Of a stretch of 9,720 nt of DNA, positions 1-6,803 are shown piece by piece. The number at the start of each line of letters is the position of its first letter. Position 1 is the first letter of the stretch. This DNA is from Alphaproteobacteria bacterium (GTDB taxonomy: Bacteria; Pseudomonadota; Alphaproteobacteria; Caulobacterales; Parvularculaceae). The notes under the pieces were generated by a model. That model was not told the DNA's origin and made no database searches. It saw only the letters and a program-made list of their open reading frames with translations. The stretch is taken from the NCBI GenBank assembly GCA_030428745.1, contig JAUIEG010000060.1:1-9720 (forward strand), in the 5' to 3' direction. The position numbers were made by a program, and so were the translations under genes.

Positions 1-31
1 GATTTACACATTATTCCGCCTAAGGAGCATT

Positions 32-54
32 AAAAATAGCGCTGCATTATGCGC
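32..54 (-). terminator. weak candidate rho-independent terminator
   Basis: Read on the minus strand, GCGC-ATAATGCA-GCGC can pair as a 4-bp stem and is followed by a short U-rich run (TATTTTTA). It lies 14 bases beyond the stop of the 162-residue gene, so the position is right for its 3' end. The stem is short, so the call is weak. The rest of the first 67 bases shows no gene that I can support. Confidence 0.3.
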
Positions 55-67
55 GGTTCTTTTGTTG

Positions 68-556
68 CTATTCGGGGAGTTCGCCGTCGAAGAGCCATGC
101 TTTTGCGTGCGCAATGTCGGTGAAGCCGCGCACTCTCCCGTCGGCGATTTCCTGCAAAGCCAGCGAAGCGGTCTTGTAAACGTCCTCGCCTTCCGCCTCC
201 ACAGCCGATGAGGGCAGGACGACGGCTTCGCGCGCCAACCCAGCCCTGATGAAGCGCGGCATAAGCTCTTTCACGAGCCAAGGCTCCGAAGGCCCGAAAT
301 CGGAAGCCAGGAATCGCAGATCGGCGAGCCAGTAGCGATAGCGGCCTTGTTCGAAAAGCGTCACGATATAATTGAGTACAGCCTTAAAATTGGCTTGGCT
401 GTCAAAATGATTAAACCAAACATCCGAGATGAGGCCGTCATCCGGATTGTCGCCTACAATGGCGTAAATTTGGTCATTTGCCCGGTAAAACAGCTTCTTC
501 GACCGCAGGGAGAAAGCCCGCGCGACATCTTTTTGTATAATTGCCGACTGTGACAA
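68..556 (-). CDS. STAS/SpoIIAA-like domain protein, 162 aa (hypothetical)
   Basis: A 162-residue soluble protein with no signal peptide or membrane segment. The general pattern resembles the small STAS/SEC14-like (SpoIIAA-fold) proteins of unclear function: an N-terminal strand region (FYRANDQIYAIVG), a central helix, WLADLRFLASDFG near residues 96-108, a PW-V---MPR-I-AGL stretch, AVVLPSSA, and a closing FTDIAHAKAWL helix. This match is from memory of the family and is tentative. The start is TTG (554-556). It is preferred because a GGAGG sits six bases upstream and no in-frame ATG is better placed; an ATG at 571-573 is in another frame. The N-terminal half looks less GC-rich than leuS or holA. 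It lies 87 bases downstream of trkH and may be co-transcribed, but no functional link is evident. Confidence 0.75.
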   Translation of the reverse strand: MSQSAIIQKDVARAFSLRSKKLFYRANDQIYAIVGDNPDDGLISDVWFNHFDSQANFKAVLNYIVTLFEQGRYRYWLADLRFLASDFGPSEPWLVKELMPRFIRAGLAREAVVLPSSAVEAEGEDVYKTASLALQEIADGRVRGFTDIAHAKAWLFDGELPE

Positions 557-562
557 TTAGGT

Positions 563-567
563 CCTCC
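563..567 (-). promoter_or_regulatory. ribosome binding site supporting a TTG start
   Basis: GGAGG on the minus strand, six bases before the TTG at 554-556. This is the evidence for choosing TTG as the start of the 162-residue gene. Confidence 0.65.
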
Positions 568-643
568 AGTCATGCCTCCCCAGCCGGACTGTTCTAACAG
601 ACTCGCCCCTATTGTGAACCGGGAGCCCGTCGCCCCCTGCCCG

Positions 644-2080
644 TCACCGCCAGAAATAGGGATCGAACAGCACGAGAAGGGCGAAGAGCTCCAGCCGGCC
701 GAGCAGCATAAGGCCGGTGAGCATCCATTTCGCGGTGTCGGACATTGTCGTGAAATTTCCGGCCGGGCCGATAATCTCGCCAAGGCCGGGGCCGACATTG
801 CAAAGGGCCGTCGCGGAAGCGGAAAGCGCAGTGACGAGATCGAGACCAGTCAAGGTCAGCGCCAACCCGCCGAGGCTGAAGGCGCCGACAAAGAGTGAAA
901 GAAAAGCCAGGACCGACAGGCCGATGTCGCGATCCAGCGTGACCCCTCCATAGGTCTGGGTCTGCACAATCGATGGTGAATGGAGGCGGCGCAAATGCGC
1001 TGTCGCATATAGGGCGAGAAGCTGAAACCGGTAGATTTTGACAGCGCCGCTGGTAGAGCCTGCGCAGCCTCCGACAAAGGTCAAGGCAAAGAAAAGCCCT
1101 ACAAACCCGGCCCCCCAATATTGGTAATCCTCGGCCGCGAAGCCGGTTGTAGTCGTTACTGAAACCACATGCAGCGCAACCCGCGTAAACGAGTTCGGCC
1201 CTGCGTCTTCGGGCAGAAACAGTGCGCCCGTAAAAGAAACCGCCGCCAGAAAGGCGATGAAAAGCGGCGTTTGCGGATCATGGAAAAAGGCCCGCGCTTC
1301 GCCCGAAAAGGTTTTGAGATACGCCATAAAGGGAAGCGCGCCGGCGATCATGAAAATGATGGCGACCCAATAGACACGGGCGTCGCCGAAATAGCCGAGT
1401 GAGGCGTCATGAGTTGAGTAGCCGCCGGTTGAAAGCGTTGTCAGGGCGTGGTTGATCGCGTCGAAGGCAGACATGCCGGCAAGCGCGTAGGCTGCAGCGC
1501 ATAAAAGCGTGAGCATGACATAGAGCGCGGCGATGTCGCGAATGAGGGTGGCTGGCCGCGTGTGGAGAGTTGACTCTTTTGAGGAGCTTTCAAGCTGGAA
1601 AAGCTGCATGCCGCCGATCCGCAGGAAGGGCATCATCAAGATCGCCATCAGGATGATCCCGACGCCGCCGATCCACTGCAAGACTGACCGCCAGAGCAGC
1701 AGCATCGGGTCCAGATGGTCGAGGTCCGTCAGTATGGTGGAGCCTGTCGTCGTCACCCCGGAGATTGTCTCAAAAACCGCATCGGTGAGAGAAATGTCGA
1801 GATCGCTGAGGAAAAAGGGCAGCGAAGCCATGAGCGGAAAGACGGTCCAGCTTAAGGCGGTCAGAATGAAGCCGCTGCGCAAATCAAACCGCCGGTCCTG
1901 CGCCGCGCTCCAGAATGCGCTAACGAGGCCGGAGCCTATCAGGCCGGACATGACGGCGCTCATGAGGAAGCCCTGCCAGTTTTCGTCGCTCACCGTGGCG
2001 TCGAGGGCGGCGAAAACAAACTCAACAGCCGAAAGACCGCATAATAAAAGTCCGAGCGCCAGAAAAGGCCGGCCGAGCAT
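644..2080 (-). CDS. trkH: TrkH-family potassium uptake protein, 478 aa
   Basis: Membrane subunit of the Trk/Ktr potassium uptake system; it forms the K+ pore in the inner membrane and normally works with the cytoplasmic NAD-binding regulator TrkA. The 478 residues fit the usual TrkH length. All four pore-loop signatures are visible: SGVTTTGSTIL (107-117), TTLSTGGYS (214-222), VTTTTGFA (308-315) and CNVGPGLG (427-434), each with the filter glycine. The family's GGCAGSTSGAVKIYR stretch lies at 337-351. Hydrophobic segments run throughout and there is no break. The ATG has GGAGG four bases upstream. No trkA is in the window. The bases just before the ribosome binding site resemble the end of holA (see the repeat at 2091-2133), suggesting that trkH once followed holA directly. 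Confidence 0.95.
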   Translation of the reverse strand: MLGRPFLALGLLLCGLSAVEFVFAALDATVSDENWQGFLMSAVMSGLIGSGLVSAFWSAAQDRRFDLRSGFILTALSWTVFPLMASLPFFLSDLDISLTDAVFETISGVTTTGSTILTDLDHLDPMLLLWRSVLQWIGGVGIILMAILMMPFLRIGGMQLFQLESSSKESTLHTRPATLIRDIAALYVMLTLLCAAAYALAGMSAFDAINHALTTLSTGGYSTHDASLGYFGDARVYWVAIIFMIAGALPFMAYLKTFSGEARAFFHDPQTPLFIAFLAAVSFTGALFLPEDAGPNSFTRVALHVVSVTTTTGFAAEDYQYWGAGFVGLFFALTFVGGCAGSTSGAVKIYRFQLLALYATAHLRRLHSPSIVQTQTYGGVTLDRDIGLSVLAFLSLFVGAFSLGGLALTLTGLDLVTALSASATALCNVGPGLGEIIGPAGNFTTMSDTAKWMLTGLMLLGRLELFALLVLFDPYFWR

Positions 2081-2084
2081 CTGT

Positions 2085-2089
2085 CCTCC
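2085..2089 (-). promoter_or_regulatory. ribosome binding site of trkH
   Basis: GGAGG on the minus strand, four bases upstream of the trkH ATG. It sits immediately beside the orphan holA-tail repeat. Confidence 0.7.
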
Positions 2090-2090
2090 G

Positions 2091-2133
2091 CAGTTGTCTA
2101 GCGCGAGCCCATCACAGCGAGCGCCAGCGCCGC
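2091..2133 (-). repeat. direct repeat, orphan copy of the holA 3' end
   Basis: This 43-bp stretch matches 4964-5002, the stop codon and last codons of holA, in the same orientation. The core 2105-2133 against 4974-5002 is 27 of 29 identical. The match continues through the stop (TAG-[AC/GT]-AACTG on the minus strand) with a 4-base length difference. Read in frame it encodes AALALAVMGSR and a stop at 2098-2100, the same eleven residues that end HolA. The coding differences are synonymous: GCT/GCC, GTG/GTC, TCG/TCT and CGC/AGG. No start codon or upstream HolA sequence is attached, so it is a stub. Confidence 0.7.
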
Positions 2134-2263
2134 AAGGGTTCCGAGATTGTGGTCATGAACGTCGCCATTTACCAACTCAAAAGAGTGTGCCGGTTTGGAG
2201 CTCGATCAGTTCAACCCGCTTTGTCGCAGCTTCGGCGTCGCTAAGATTTATGCTGTAAAAGGC
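2134..2263 (-). other. intergenic remainder with possible coding debris
   Basis: This is the rest of the 183-base gap between the DUF3857 gene and trkH. Two short open stretches abut on the minus strand. One continues in the DUF3857 frame beyond its TGA (reading INLSDAEAATKRVELIEL and on to a TGA inside a TTTT run at about 2178-2184). The other, one base out of frame, leads into the orphan HolA tail through ELVNGDVHDHNLGTL. Together they would read as one about 54-codon peptide with a single-base frameshift. I recognise no family, and it may be chance. I see no convincing terminator or promoter. Confidence 0.3.
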
Positions 2264-4882
2264 TCAACCTGGCGCGAAGACGCCAATGATCACCAAAGCC
2301 CAATAGACCGCCCCAACACCCAGAAGCGCGATTGTGTGCCCGCGCCATCGGGAGTTGGCGCGAATTGCATCTGGTGAATTCTTGTTGAGCGCGTTCACCC
2401 AGAAAACCAACGGCGCAAGACAAAACACAGCCAGCAACGCGACCAGGGTCGTGAGCATCATGCTTTTGGGATCATCTTCATACACCCTGTCTCCGATTGT
2501 ACCGATACCGGTAAGAACGATAAAGCCTATTGTCAGCAGAACGCCGAACGGGGCGGGCGCCTTACGGCCCTCCTGATATTCTCTAATTGTTGAAAACAAA
2601 GGATACATCCAGATTGCGGAGAAAAATGCCCGCCAGAATGGCATAATGTTTGAGGCATCATGGTTTTTTACCCAGCGCCAGCAGCGCCACATCCAGAAAA
2701 TTCCGTATGTGCCGAAAGTCAAAATGTTGAGAATGATGAATTTGTGAAGGGAAATCGGGTGCAGTGTGCCATTTTCCATCCGGAGATTGTCTTTCTTGAA
2801 TGTGAAGACAATGCCGAACGGAAGATAAACCAGTGTGACTATAAGGCCGCCAAAGGTGGCAAGGGTGAAGGCATCCCAAAACGTAACGGCGCCAATAGCG
2901 AAGCCTTGATTTGGTTGATATTCGAAATACCCCCACTCATCGAGGTCTTTTGCAATGCGGGAATAGGCCTTGCTTTCGCTTATGGGCATTTCTGGCGCCG
3001 TGGTCTTGAGGCTGTACTCGAAAGTTACGCCGCCCTCGGTTACAACGTCAGCCCTTTTGTAAATGAGCTGCTCCGTCGCCTCCTCAAATGAGTCTGCGCC
3101 GCTGAAAGGCCTACCAATGTTTTGAAGCTCAATAACGTGCTTGAGATTCAGGGGATAGGTGAGGGAAATCGCCGCCTTACGACCGGTTAAGTTAAGGGTT
3201 TTAACAACATTGAGAACGGCGTCGGCGCGTAGTGGAAAATTCGTTTCAAAATCTGTTTCTGCGTAATGCTCGCGCGCGAAATTATAGCTTTCTATTACTT
3301 CAATACGGTTTGCTTCTCTGTCATCGGTCGCCTTCAGAGGGTTTGCTTCCATCAGGCCCGGATAACGGCTCTGATAATAATCAAGATAATCTTGAGAGAG
3401 CCTTTCTCTAGAGCTGGCAGAGAATATGCGGCGAAAACTGTCGGCTTCCCGTCCGATAAAAACCGACTTGACATTGAGCGTCACGCCAGTCGTTGCAAAT
3501 CCTTCCATATTGTAGATTTCGCGAATAATTTTCTGCGGAGCGTCACCTGGGTTCACCTCTATAGGCCAAAGGTCGTCGATGTTCGCTTTTACGGGAAGGC
3601 CGAACCCGTAAGCCGGCTGTGCAATGTCTGGAAACACGCCGCCCTGTTGGTAGTTTGTCGGATCGATCCAGTATGGTTTTCCATGGACAAGGAAAACGAC
3701 GATAGCGTGATCAAAAATGTAAGGGGACGGCGTCTTCTGACTGAGAGCGTATCCTTCGTCGAGGTCAGTCAACGCGACATAGGCCTCAATACCGATCTCG
3801 TTAAAAATCGCCTTTAACAGCAGGCTTTTGTCCTTACAGTCGCCCCACCCGCGAGCGATGACCTCCTCAGGCTTTCGCGGCAGATGCGATCCGACACCAG
3901 TTTCATCAGCGACATAGCGAATGTTGTCCTGGACATAGCGAATGGCCGCTGTGATGCGCTCATTTTTGGTGCGCTTATCCGTCAGCCAGGAGTTTTGTTC
4001 AGTGAAATCGTCGGGCAAGATGGCTCTTTGCTCATACTTGGTAAGCAGGCTTTCGGAGACTTCCCGCCAAGTCTTAAAGGTCGAAACGGAGACCATACCC
4101 CATACGCTATAGGTTTGTGGAACGAAGTCTTCTCCCGCGACAGCGGCGAGACCGGACTGCTCCCAGCGGTATTCCCTCCACCCGTCAGAGACGGAAACAA
4201 CCGGCGCAATTTCCGTATTAAGGTTCTTGATATGCAACTCACGGTCTTCGCGCAGGAGAATGCGTGTCAACAGATGCTCCACCGGAACTGACCATTCCAT
4301 TGAAAGTGTGCCTGAAAACTGGCCAGGCCAGATAGGCGAATGAGTCTCCCAGCTTGCGGCGTACTCAATAATATCCCCGACTCGAACATCGGGGATTTCA
4401 TAATAAACGGTGAGATCGCCGTCCGTGACGCCATTCGCCATGTCGTTTTCGCGTCTTGCTACGATGACTGTTTTAGGATTGAGCCTATCCAGGACAACGC
4501 CGTCACGAATGATGCGTATGCGGTGGATTGAGAAGTTATCGTCGAGAGGGTCGAACGAATATTGAAGGCGGGCCGCGTTTTCGAGGCCCGATCTGTTTAC
4601 GACCTTCAAGGCGGTGCGGCGGTAAAAGGTGTAGGAATCGTCGCGAATCTGACTTTGGGTATCGGCGAGGAGATAATAAACGCCGTCTTGGGACTGTCCG
4701 CGGCGCGCGGCATTTTCGTCTGGAATTGCAGGCTCTTCAGCCCAGCTTGGAGCCGGTCCATACGCCACGGTCTCCGAGGCTGATGCGCGGGCAAAAACGC
4801 TTGCAGAAAATAGAATGGCGACCGCCAAGCTAAACGACAGTATCAGCGACCAAGAAATTGGTCGAACGTCAGAATAAGACAA
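2264..4882 (-). CDS. DUF3857/transglutaminase-like protein with a C-terminal multi-pass membrane domain, 872 aa
   Basis: The likely N-terminal signal sequence ends near residue 35 (hydrophobic run, then ASVFARASA). A DUF3857-type region follows at about 70-260. A transglutaminase-like core comes next, with a plausible Cys-His-Asp triad: C349 in GWGDCKDKS, H392 in FDHAIVVF and D407 in YWIDPTN. After a beta-rich stretch (about 450-630), the last 200 residues hold about six membrane segments (670-695, 713-730, 750-765, 778-795, 807-830, 848-868). The LTFGTYGIFWMWR pattern and MPFWRAFFS recall DUF4234-type domains. The enzyme-like part would lie outside the cytoplasm; substrate and role are unknown. 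The start is TTG (4880-4882) with GAGGGG six bases upstream; no in-frame ATG is near and the signal sequence begins just after. By eye its GC is lower than holA or leuS. It is bracketed by direct repeats of the holA end. Confidence 0.85.
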   Translation of the reverse strand: MSYSDVRPISWSLILSFSLAVAILFSASVFARASASETVAYGPAPSWAEEPAIPDENAARRGQSQDGVYYLLADTQSQIRDDSYTFYRRTALKVVNRSGLENAARLQYSFDPLDDNFSIHRIRIIRDGVVLDRLNPKTVIVARRENDMANGVTDGDLTVYYEIPDVRVGDIIEYAASWETHSPIWPGQFSGTLSMEWSVPVEHLLTRILLREDRELHIKNLNTEIAPVVSVSDGWREYRWEQSGLAAVAGEDFVPQTYSVWGMVSVSTFKTWREVSESLLTKYEQRAILPDDFTEQNSWLTDKRTKNERITAAIRYVQDNIRYVADETGVGSHLPRKPEEVIARGWGDCKDKSLLLKAIFNEIGIEAYVALTDLDEGYALSQKTPSPYIFDHAIVVFLVHGKPYWIDPTNYQQGGVFPDIAQPAYGFGLPVKANIDDLWPIEVNPGDAPQKIIREIYNMEGFATTGVTLNVKSVFIGREADSFRRIFSASSRERLSQDYLDYYQSRYPGLMEANPLKATDDREANRIEVIESYNFAREHYAETDFETNFPLRADAVLNVVKTLNLTGRKAAISLTYPLNLKHVIELQNIGRPFSGADSFEEATEQLIYKRADVVTEGGVTFEYSLKTTAPEMPISESKAYSRIAKDLDEWGYFEYQPNQGFAIGAVTFWDAFTLATFGGLIVTLVYLPFGIVFTFKKDNLRMENGTLHPISLHKFIILNILTFGTYGIFWMWRCWRWVKNHDASNIMPFWRAFFSAIWMYPLFSTIREYQEGRKAPAPFGVLLTIGFIVLTGIGTIGDRVYEDDPKSMMLTTLVALLAVFCLAPLVFWVNALNKNSPDAIRANSRWRGHTIALLGVGAVYWALVIIGVFAPG

Positions 4883-4888
4883 GAAACG

Positions 4889-4894
4889 CCCCTC
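4889..4894 (-). promoter_or_regulatory. ribosome binding site supporting the TTG start of the DUF3857 gene
   Basis: GAGGGG on the minus strand, six bases before the TTG at 4880-4882. It decides the start in the absence of a nearby in-frame ATG. Confidence 0.55.
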
Positions 4895-4919
4895 AGAACA
4901 GCAAGTTATGAGAGGTGAT

Positions 4920-4946
4920 GGTTTAATGTCCTAGCCTGTCTGTCAA
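4920..4946 (-). promoter_or_regulatory. candidate sigma-70 promoter for the DUF3857 gene
   Basis: On the minus strand a perfect TTGACA (4941-4946) lies about 60 bases upstream of the TTG start. The best -10 candidate is the poor TAAACC (4920-4925) at a short 15-base spacing. Such weak -10 elements are common in alphaproteobacteria. It sits in the 84-base gap after holA, so this gene could be transcribed separately from the leuS-lptE-holA unit. Confidence 0.35.
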
Positions 4947-4963
4947 CACTGGCGAGGGTGTTT

Positions 4964-5002
4964 CAGTTACCTAGAGCCCATGACGGCGAGCGCCAGCGCC
5001 GC
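4964..5002 (-). repeat. direct repeat, copy forming the 3' end of holA
   Basis: The partner of 2091-2133, in the same orientation about 2.87 kb away. It contains the last codons of holA, its TAA stop and a few bases beyond. Compared with the orphan copy it lacks four bases next to the stop, so HolA ends TCT-AGG-TAA where the orphan reads TCG-CGC-TAG. Both encode Ser-Arg-stop. Confidence 0.7.
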
Positions 5003-6022
5003 GCGCTCGACGATTTCCCGTTGCGGCGCGCCAGTGGTCTTGGCGTCGAGCTCTGCATCCACCAGCATGCGCATCGCGCGCTCCAGCTTCGGGCCGCGCC
5101 ATTTGTAAAGCCGGTTTTCAAAGGCGCGTTCTTCAGCGAAGAAGACCGGCGGCCTGAGTTTTTTCATGGCCGCTGAGGCGCTTGCGCCCCCATCCATCAA
5201 TTCCTGCGCAGTCTTGAGCCGCATGAAATTGCGTTGCAGCGCGCGCAGTAATCCGATGGGGCTGGCGCCGGCGGCCGCAGCTTTATGCAAAGCGGCGGCG
5301 AGCCTTGTCGGCGCGCCGTCGGCGGCGGCCGAAGCCGTATCGTCCATGGCGTCGCCGAGCCCGTCCACCAGCGAGGCCCGCACATCTTCAAGGGAGATCG
5401 ACGCCGGGCCCTTTCGCACGGCGGCGGGGCCCTTGTAGAGGATCAGCTTGTCGATTTCCGCGCGGGAAATACCGTGATCCTCGCCAAGGATCGCAACAAC
5501 GAGATCGAGCGCATCGGGATCGAACCGCAGGTCTTCGGCCGCGGCGGCTTCCTGCGCCATGCTGCGCACATCGGCCGGTCCGTCGGCGTAACAGGGTAGC
5601 GCCACGCCGCGCTTTGCTTTCTCAAACGCTTTTCGAAGGCCCGACCGCGGCGTGAGTTCGCCAGCTTCGATGATGACGACGCCGTTGGGTTTTAAATGCC
5701 CGCTGTCGAGCCCGTCGAGCAGCGCTTGTACGGCCTTCACCGCCGCCTCGCCGCTTGTCCGCAGACGGATTACTCGCTCGCCCCCGGCGAAGGAAAGCGC
5801 AGTGATTTCGTCAGCAAGACGCCCCGGCTCTTCTTTCAACTCGGCGTCGGAAAGTTCAAGCGCGTTGAAGGGGTCCTTCAAATCCTCAACCACTCGGGAG
5901 GCGAGAAGCAGCGCGCGTTCGCGCGCAAGGCCGCTGTCCGGCCCATAAAGCAGCACCGCCGCGACATTTTCATCCCGCGCGGCGAGAAAGCTTTTTATGG
6001 CTTTGCCTTTAAGGGCGGTCAT
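4967..6022 (-). CDS. holA: DNA polymerase III subunit delta, 351 aa
   Basis: Delta subunit of the replicative clamp loader, which opens the beta sliding clamp and loads it on primed DNA in the cytoplasm. The 351 residues fit the family. A degenerate P-loop-like region LLYGPDSGLARER lies at 24-36, as expected for delta, which does not hydrolyse ATP. Further matches are FDPDALDLVVAILGEDHGISRAEIDK (split by eye, 167-192), ASPIGLLRALQRNFMRL (253-269), the RPPVFFAEERAF region (290-301) and the closing DAELDAKTTGAP (322-333). The ATG lies inside lptE and overlaps it by 14 bases, which suggests translational coupling. Its last eleven codons are echoed before trkH. No terminator is visible after it. 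Confidence 0.93.
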   Translation of the reverse strand: MTALKGKAIKSFLAARDENVAAVLLYGPDSGLARERALLLASRVVEDLKDPFNALELSDAELKEEPGRLADEITALSFAGGERVIRLRTSGEAAVKAVQALLDGLDSGHLKPNGVVIIEAGELTPRSGLRKAFEKAKRGVALPCYADGPADVRSMAQEAAAAEDLRFDPDALDLVVAILGEDHGISRAEIDKLILYKGPAAVRKGPASISLEDVRASLVDGLGDAMDDTASAAADGAPTRLAAALHKAAAAGASPIGLLRALQRNFMRLKTAQELMDGGASASAAMKKLRPPVFFAEERAFENRLYKWRGPKLERAMRMLVDAELDAKTTGAPQREIVERAALALAVMGSR

Positions 6023-6776
6023 CGATCACCGGGTCCGGCACGTCAGGGGTCGCCCCTTCGCCTGCGCTGCCGGTGACATTATCGCCAGTTTCGACAATTG
6101 CGGCGTTTTCTGCGCTCTCATTCTCATCCGGCGCCGGCCGCTCAGCCTCCGGCATCAGGTAGTAAAGCTCTTCGGGCAGTTTAACGACCCCGCCTGAATC
6201 ACGGCGCCGGTGCTCCCGCAGCACTTCTTCCGGTTCAAGGACGCCTTCAAACGCATCTTTGTCGATGACGTCGCGCTCTTCGCGCGGCTGTGAAAAGCGG
6301 ATCAGGATGTCTCGCTCGATTTCTTCCGCTAATTCGCGCGCCGCTTTTTCCACCGCTGCGCGTTCGGCGAAGAGTGTTGAATATTGCGAGTTGACGATAT
6401 TGTAGGAGGTGACAGCCCGAGCGATGCCGGCGAATTTGTCGCCGGTTTGCTGGTCGACGACCCAGTAACGCGCTCCGATGCGGTAATTGTAACGGGTCAC
6501 CGTGGCGTCGATCTGAACGGCGAGACGTTCTGCGGTTTCGCGCGCCTGAACGACCAGCTCATATCGCGGCGTGACGCTGTCGTCCTGAATGATGCGGGCG
6601 TTCAGCGCGTCTTCGATATGCGACGCGACACTCTCCGGCGCCACGACGCGTTTCAGATAAATCTGACTGCTGATCTGGGCGTCGCCTTCGCGGGTGGCGT
6701 AGATCGGTTTGAACCCGCAGCCGGAAATTGCGAGTGCGCCCGCAATGACGGCGATAAGGGCGGCGGTGCGTTTCAT
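6009..6776 (-). CDS. lptE: LPS-assembly lipoprotein LptE, 255 aa
   Basis: LptE plugs the LptD barrel in the outer membrane and helps insert lipopolysaccharide. From the ATG at 6774-6776 the protein has a lipoprotein signal (MKRTAALIAVIAGALAISGC) with lipobox ISGC and lipidated Cys20, then GFKPIYA, DATVTRYNYRIGARYWVVD and SYNIVNSQYSTLFAERAA, all typical of alphaproteobacterial LptE. A longer reading from GTG at 6786-6788 is rejected because that GTG overlaps the GGAG (6788-6791) that should serve as the ribosome binding site; GGAG to ATG is 11 bases. About 85 C-terminal residues after RFSQ are charged, Pro/Glu/Asp-rich and probably disordered, longer than I expect for the family. It lies 27 bases after leuS and overlaps holA. 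Confidence 0.9.
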   Translation of the reverse strand: MKRTAALIAVIAGALAISGCGFKPIYATREGDAQISSQIYLKRVVAPESVASHIEDALNARIIQDDSVTPRYELVVQARETAERLAVQIDATVTRYNYRIGARYWVVDQQTGDKFAGIARAVTSYNIVNSQYSTLFAERAAVEKAARELAEEIERDILIRFSQPREERDVIDKDAFEGVLEPEEVLREHRRRDSGGVVKLPEELYYLMPEAERPAPDENESAENAAIVETGDNVTGSAGEGATPDVPDPVIDDRP

Positions 6777-6803
6777 GGCCCGGGGCACTCCGTTTCAATG
6801 GCG

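Noticed and set aside
1..67. Short frames near the left edge on the minus strand
   Set aside because: They are cut by the window edge or closed after a few codons; nothing can be supported.
592..603. CTGTT-CT-AACAG inverted repeat after trkH as a terminator
   Set aside because: It has only a 5-bp AT-rich stem with a two-base loop and no U tract.
1533..2258. 241-codon plus-strand frame opposite trkH and the gap upstream
   Set aside because: It is antisense to the conserved trkH; its composition (Arg/Ser/Pro-rich) is typical of an artefact.
6777..6788. Upstream GTG start for lptE
   Set aside because: The GTG overlaps the only GGAG, and the signal peptide and lipobox are well formed from the ATG at 6774-6776.
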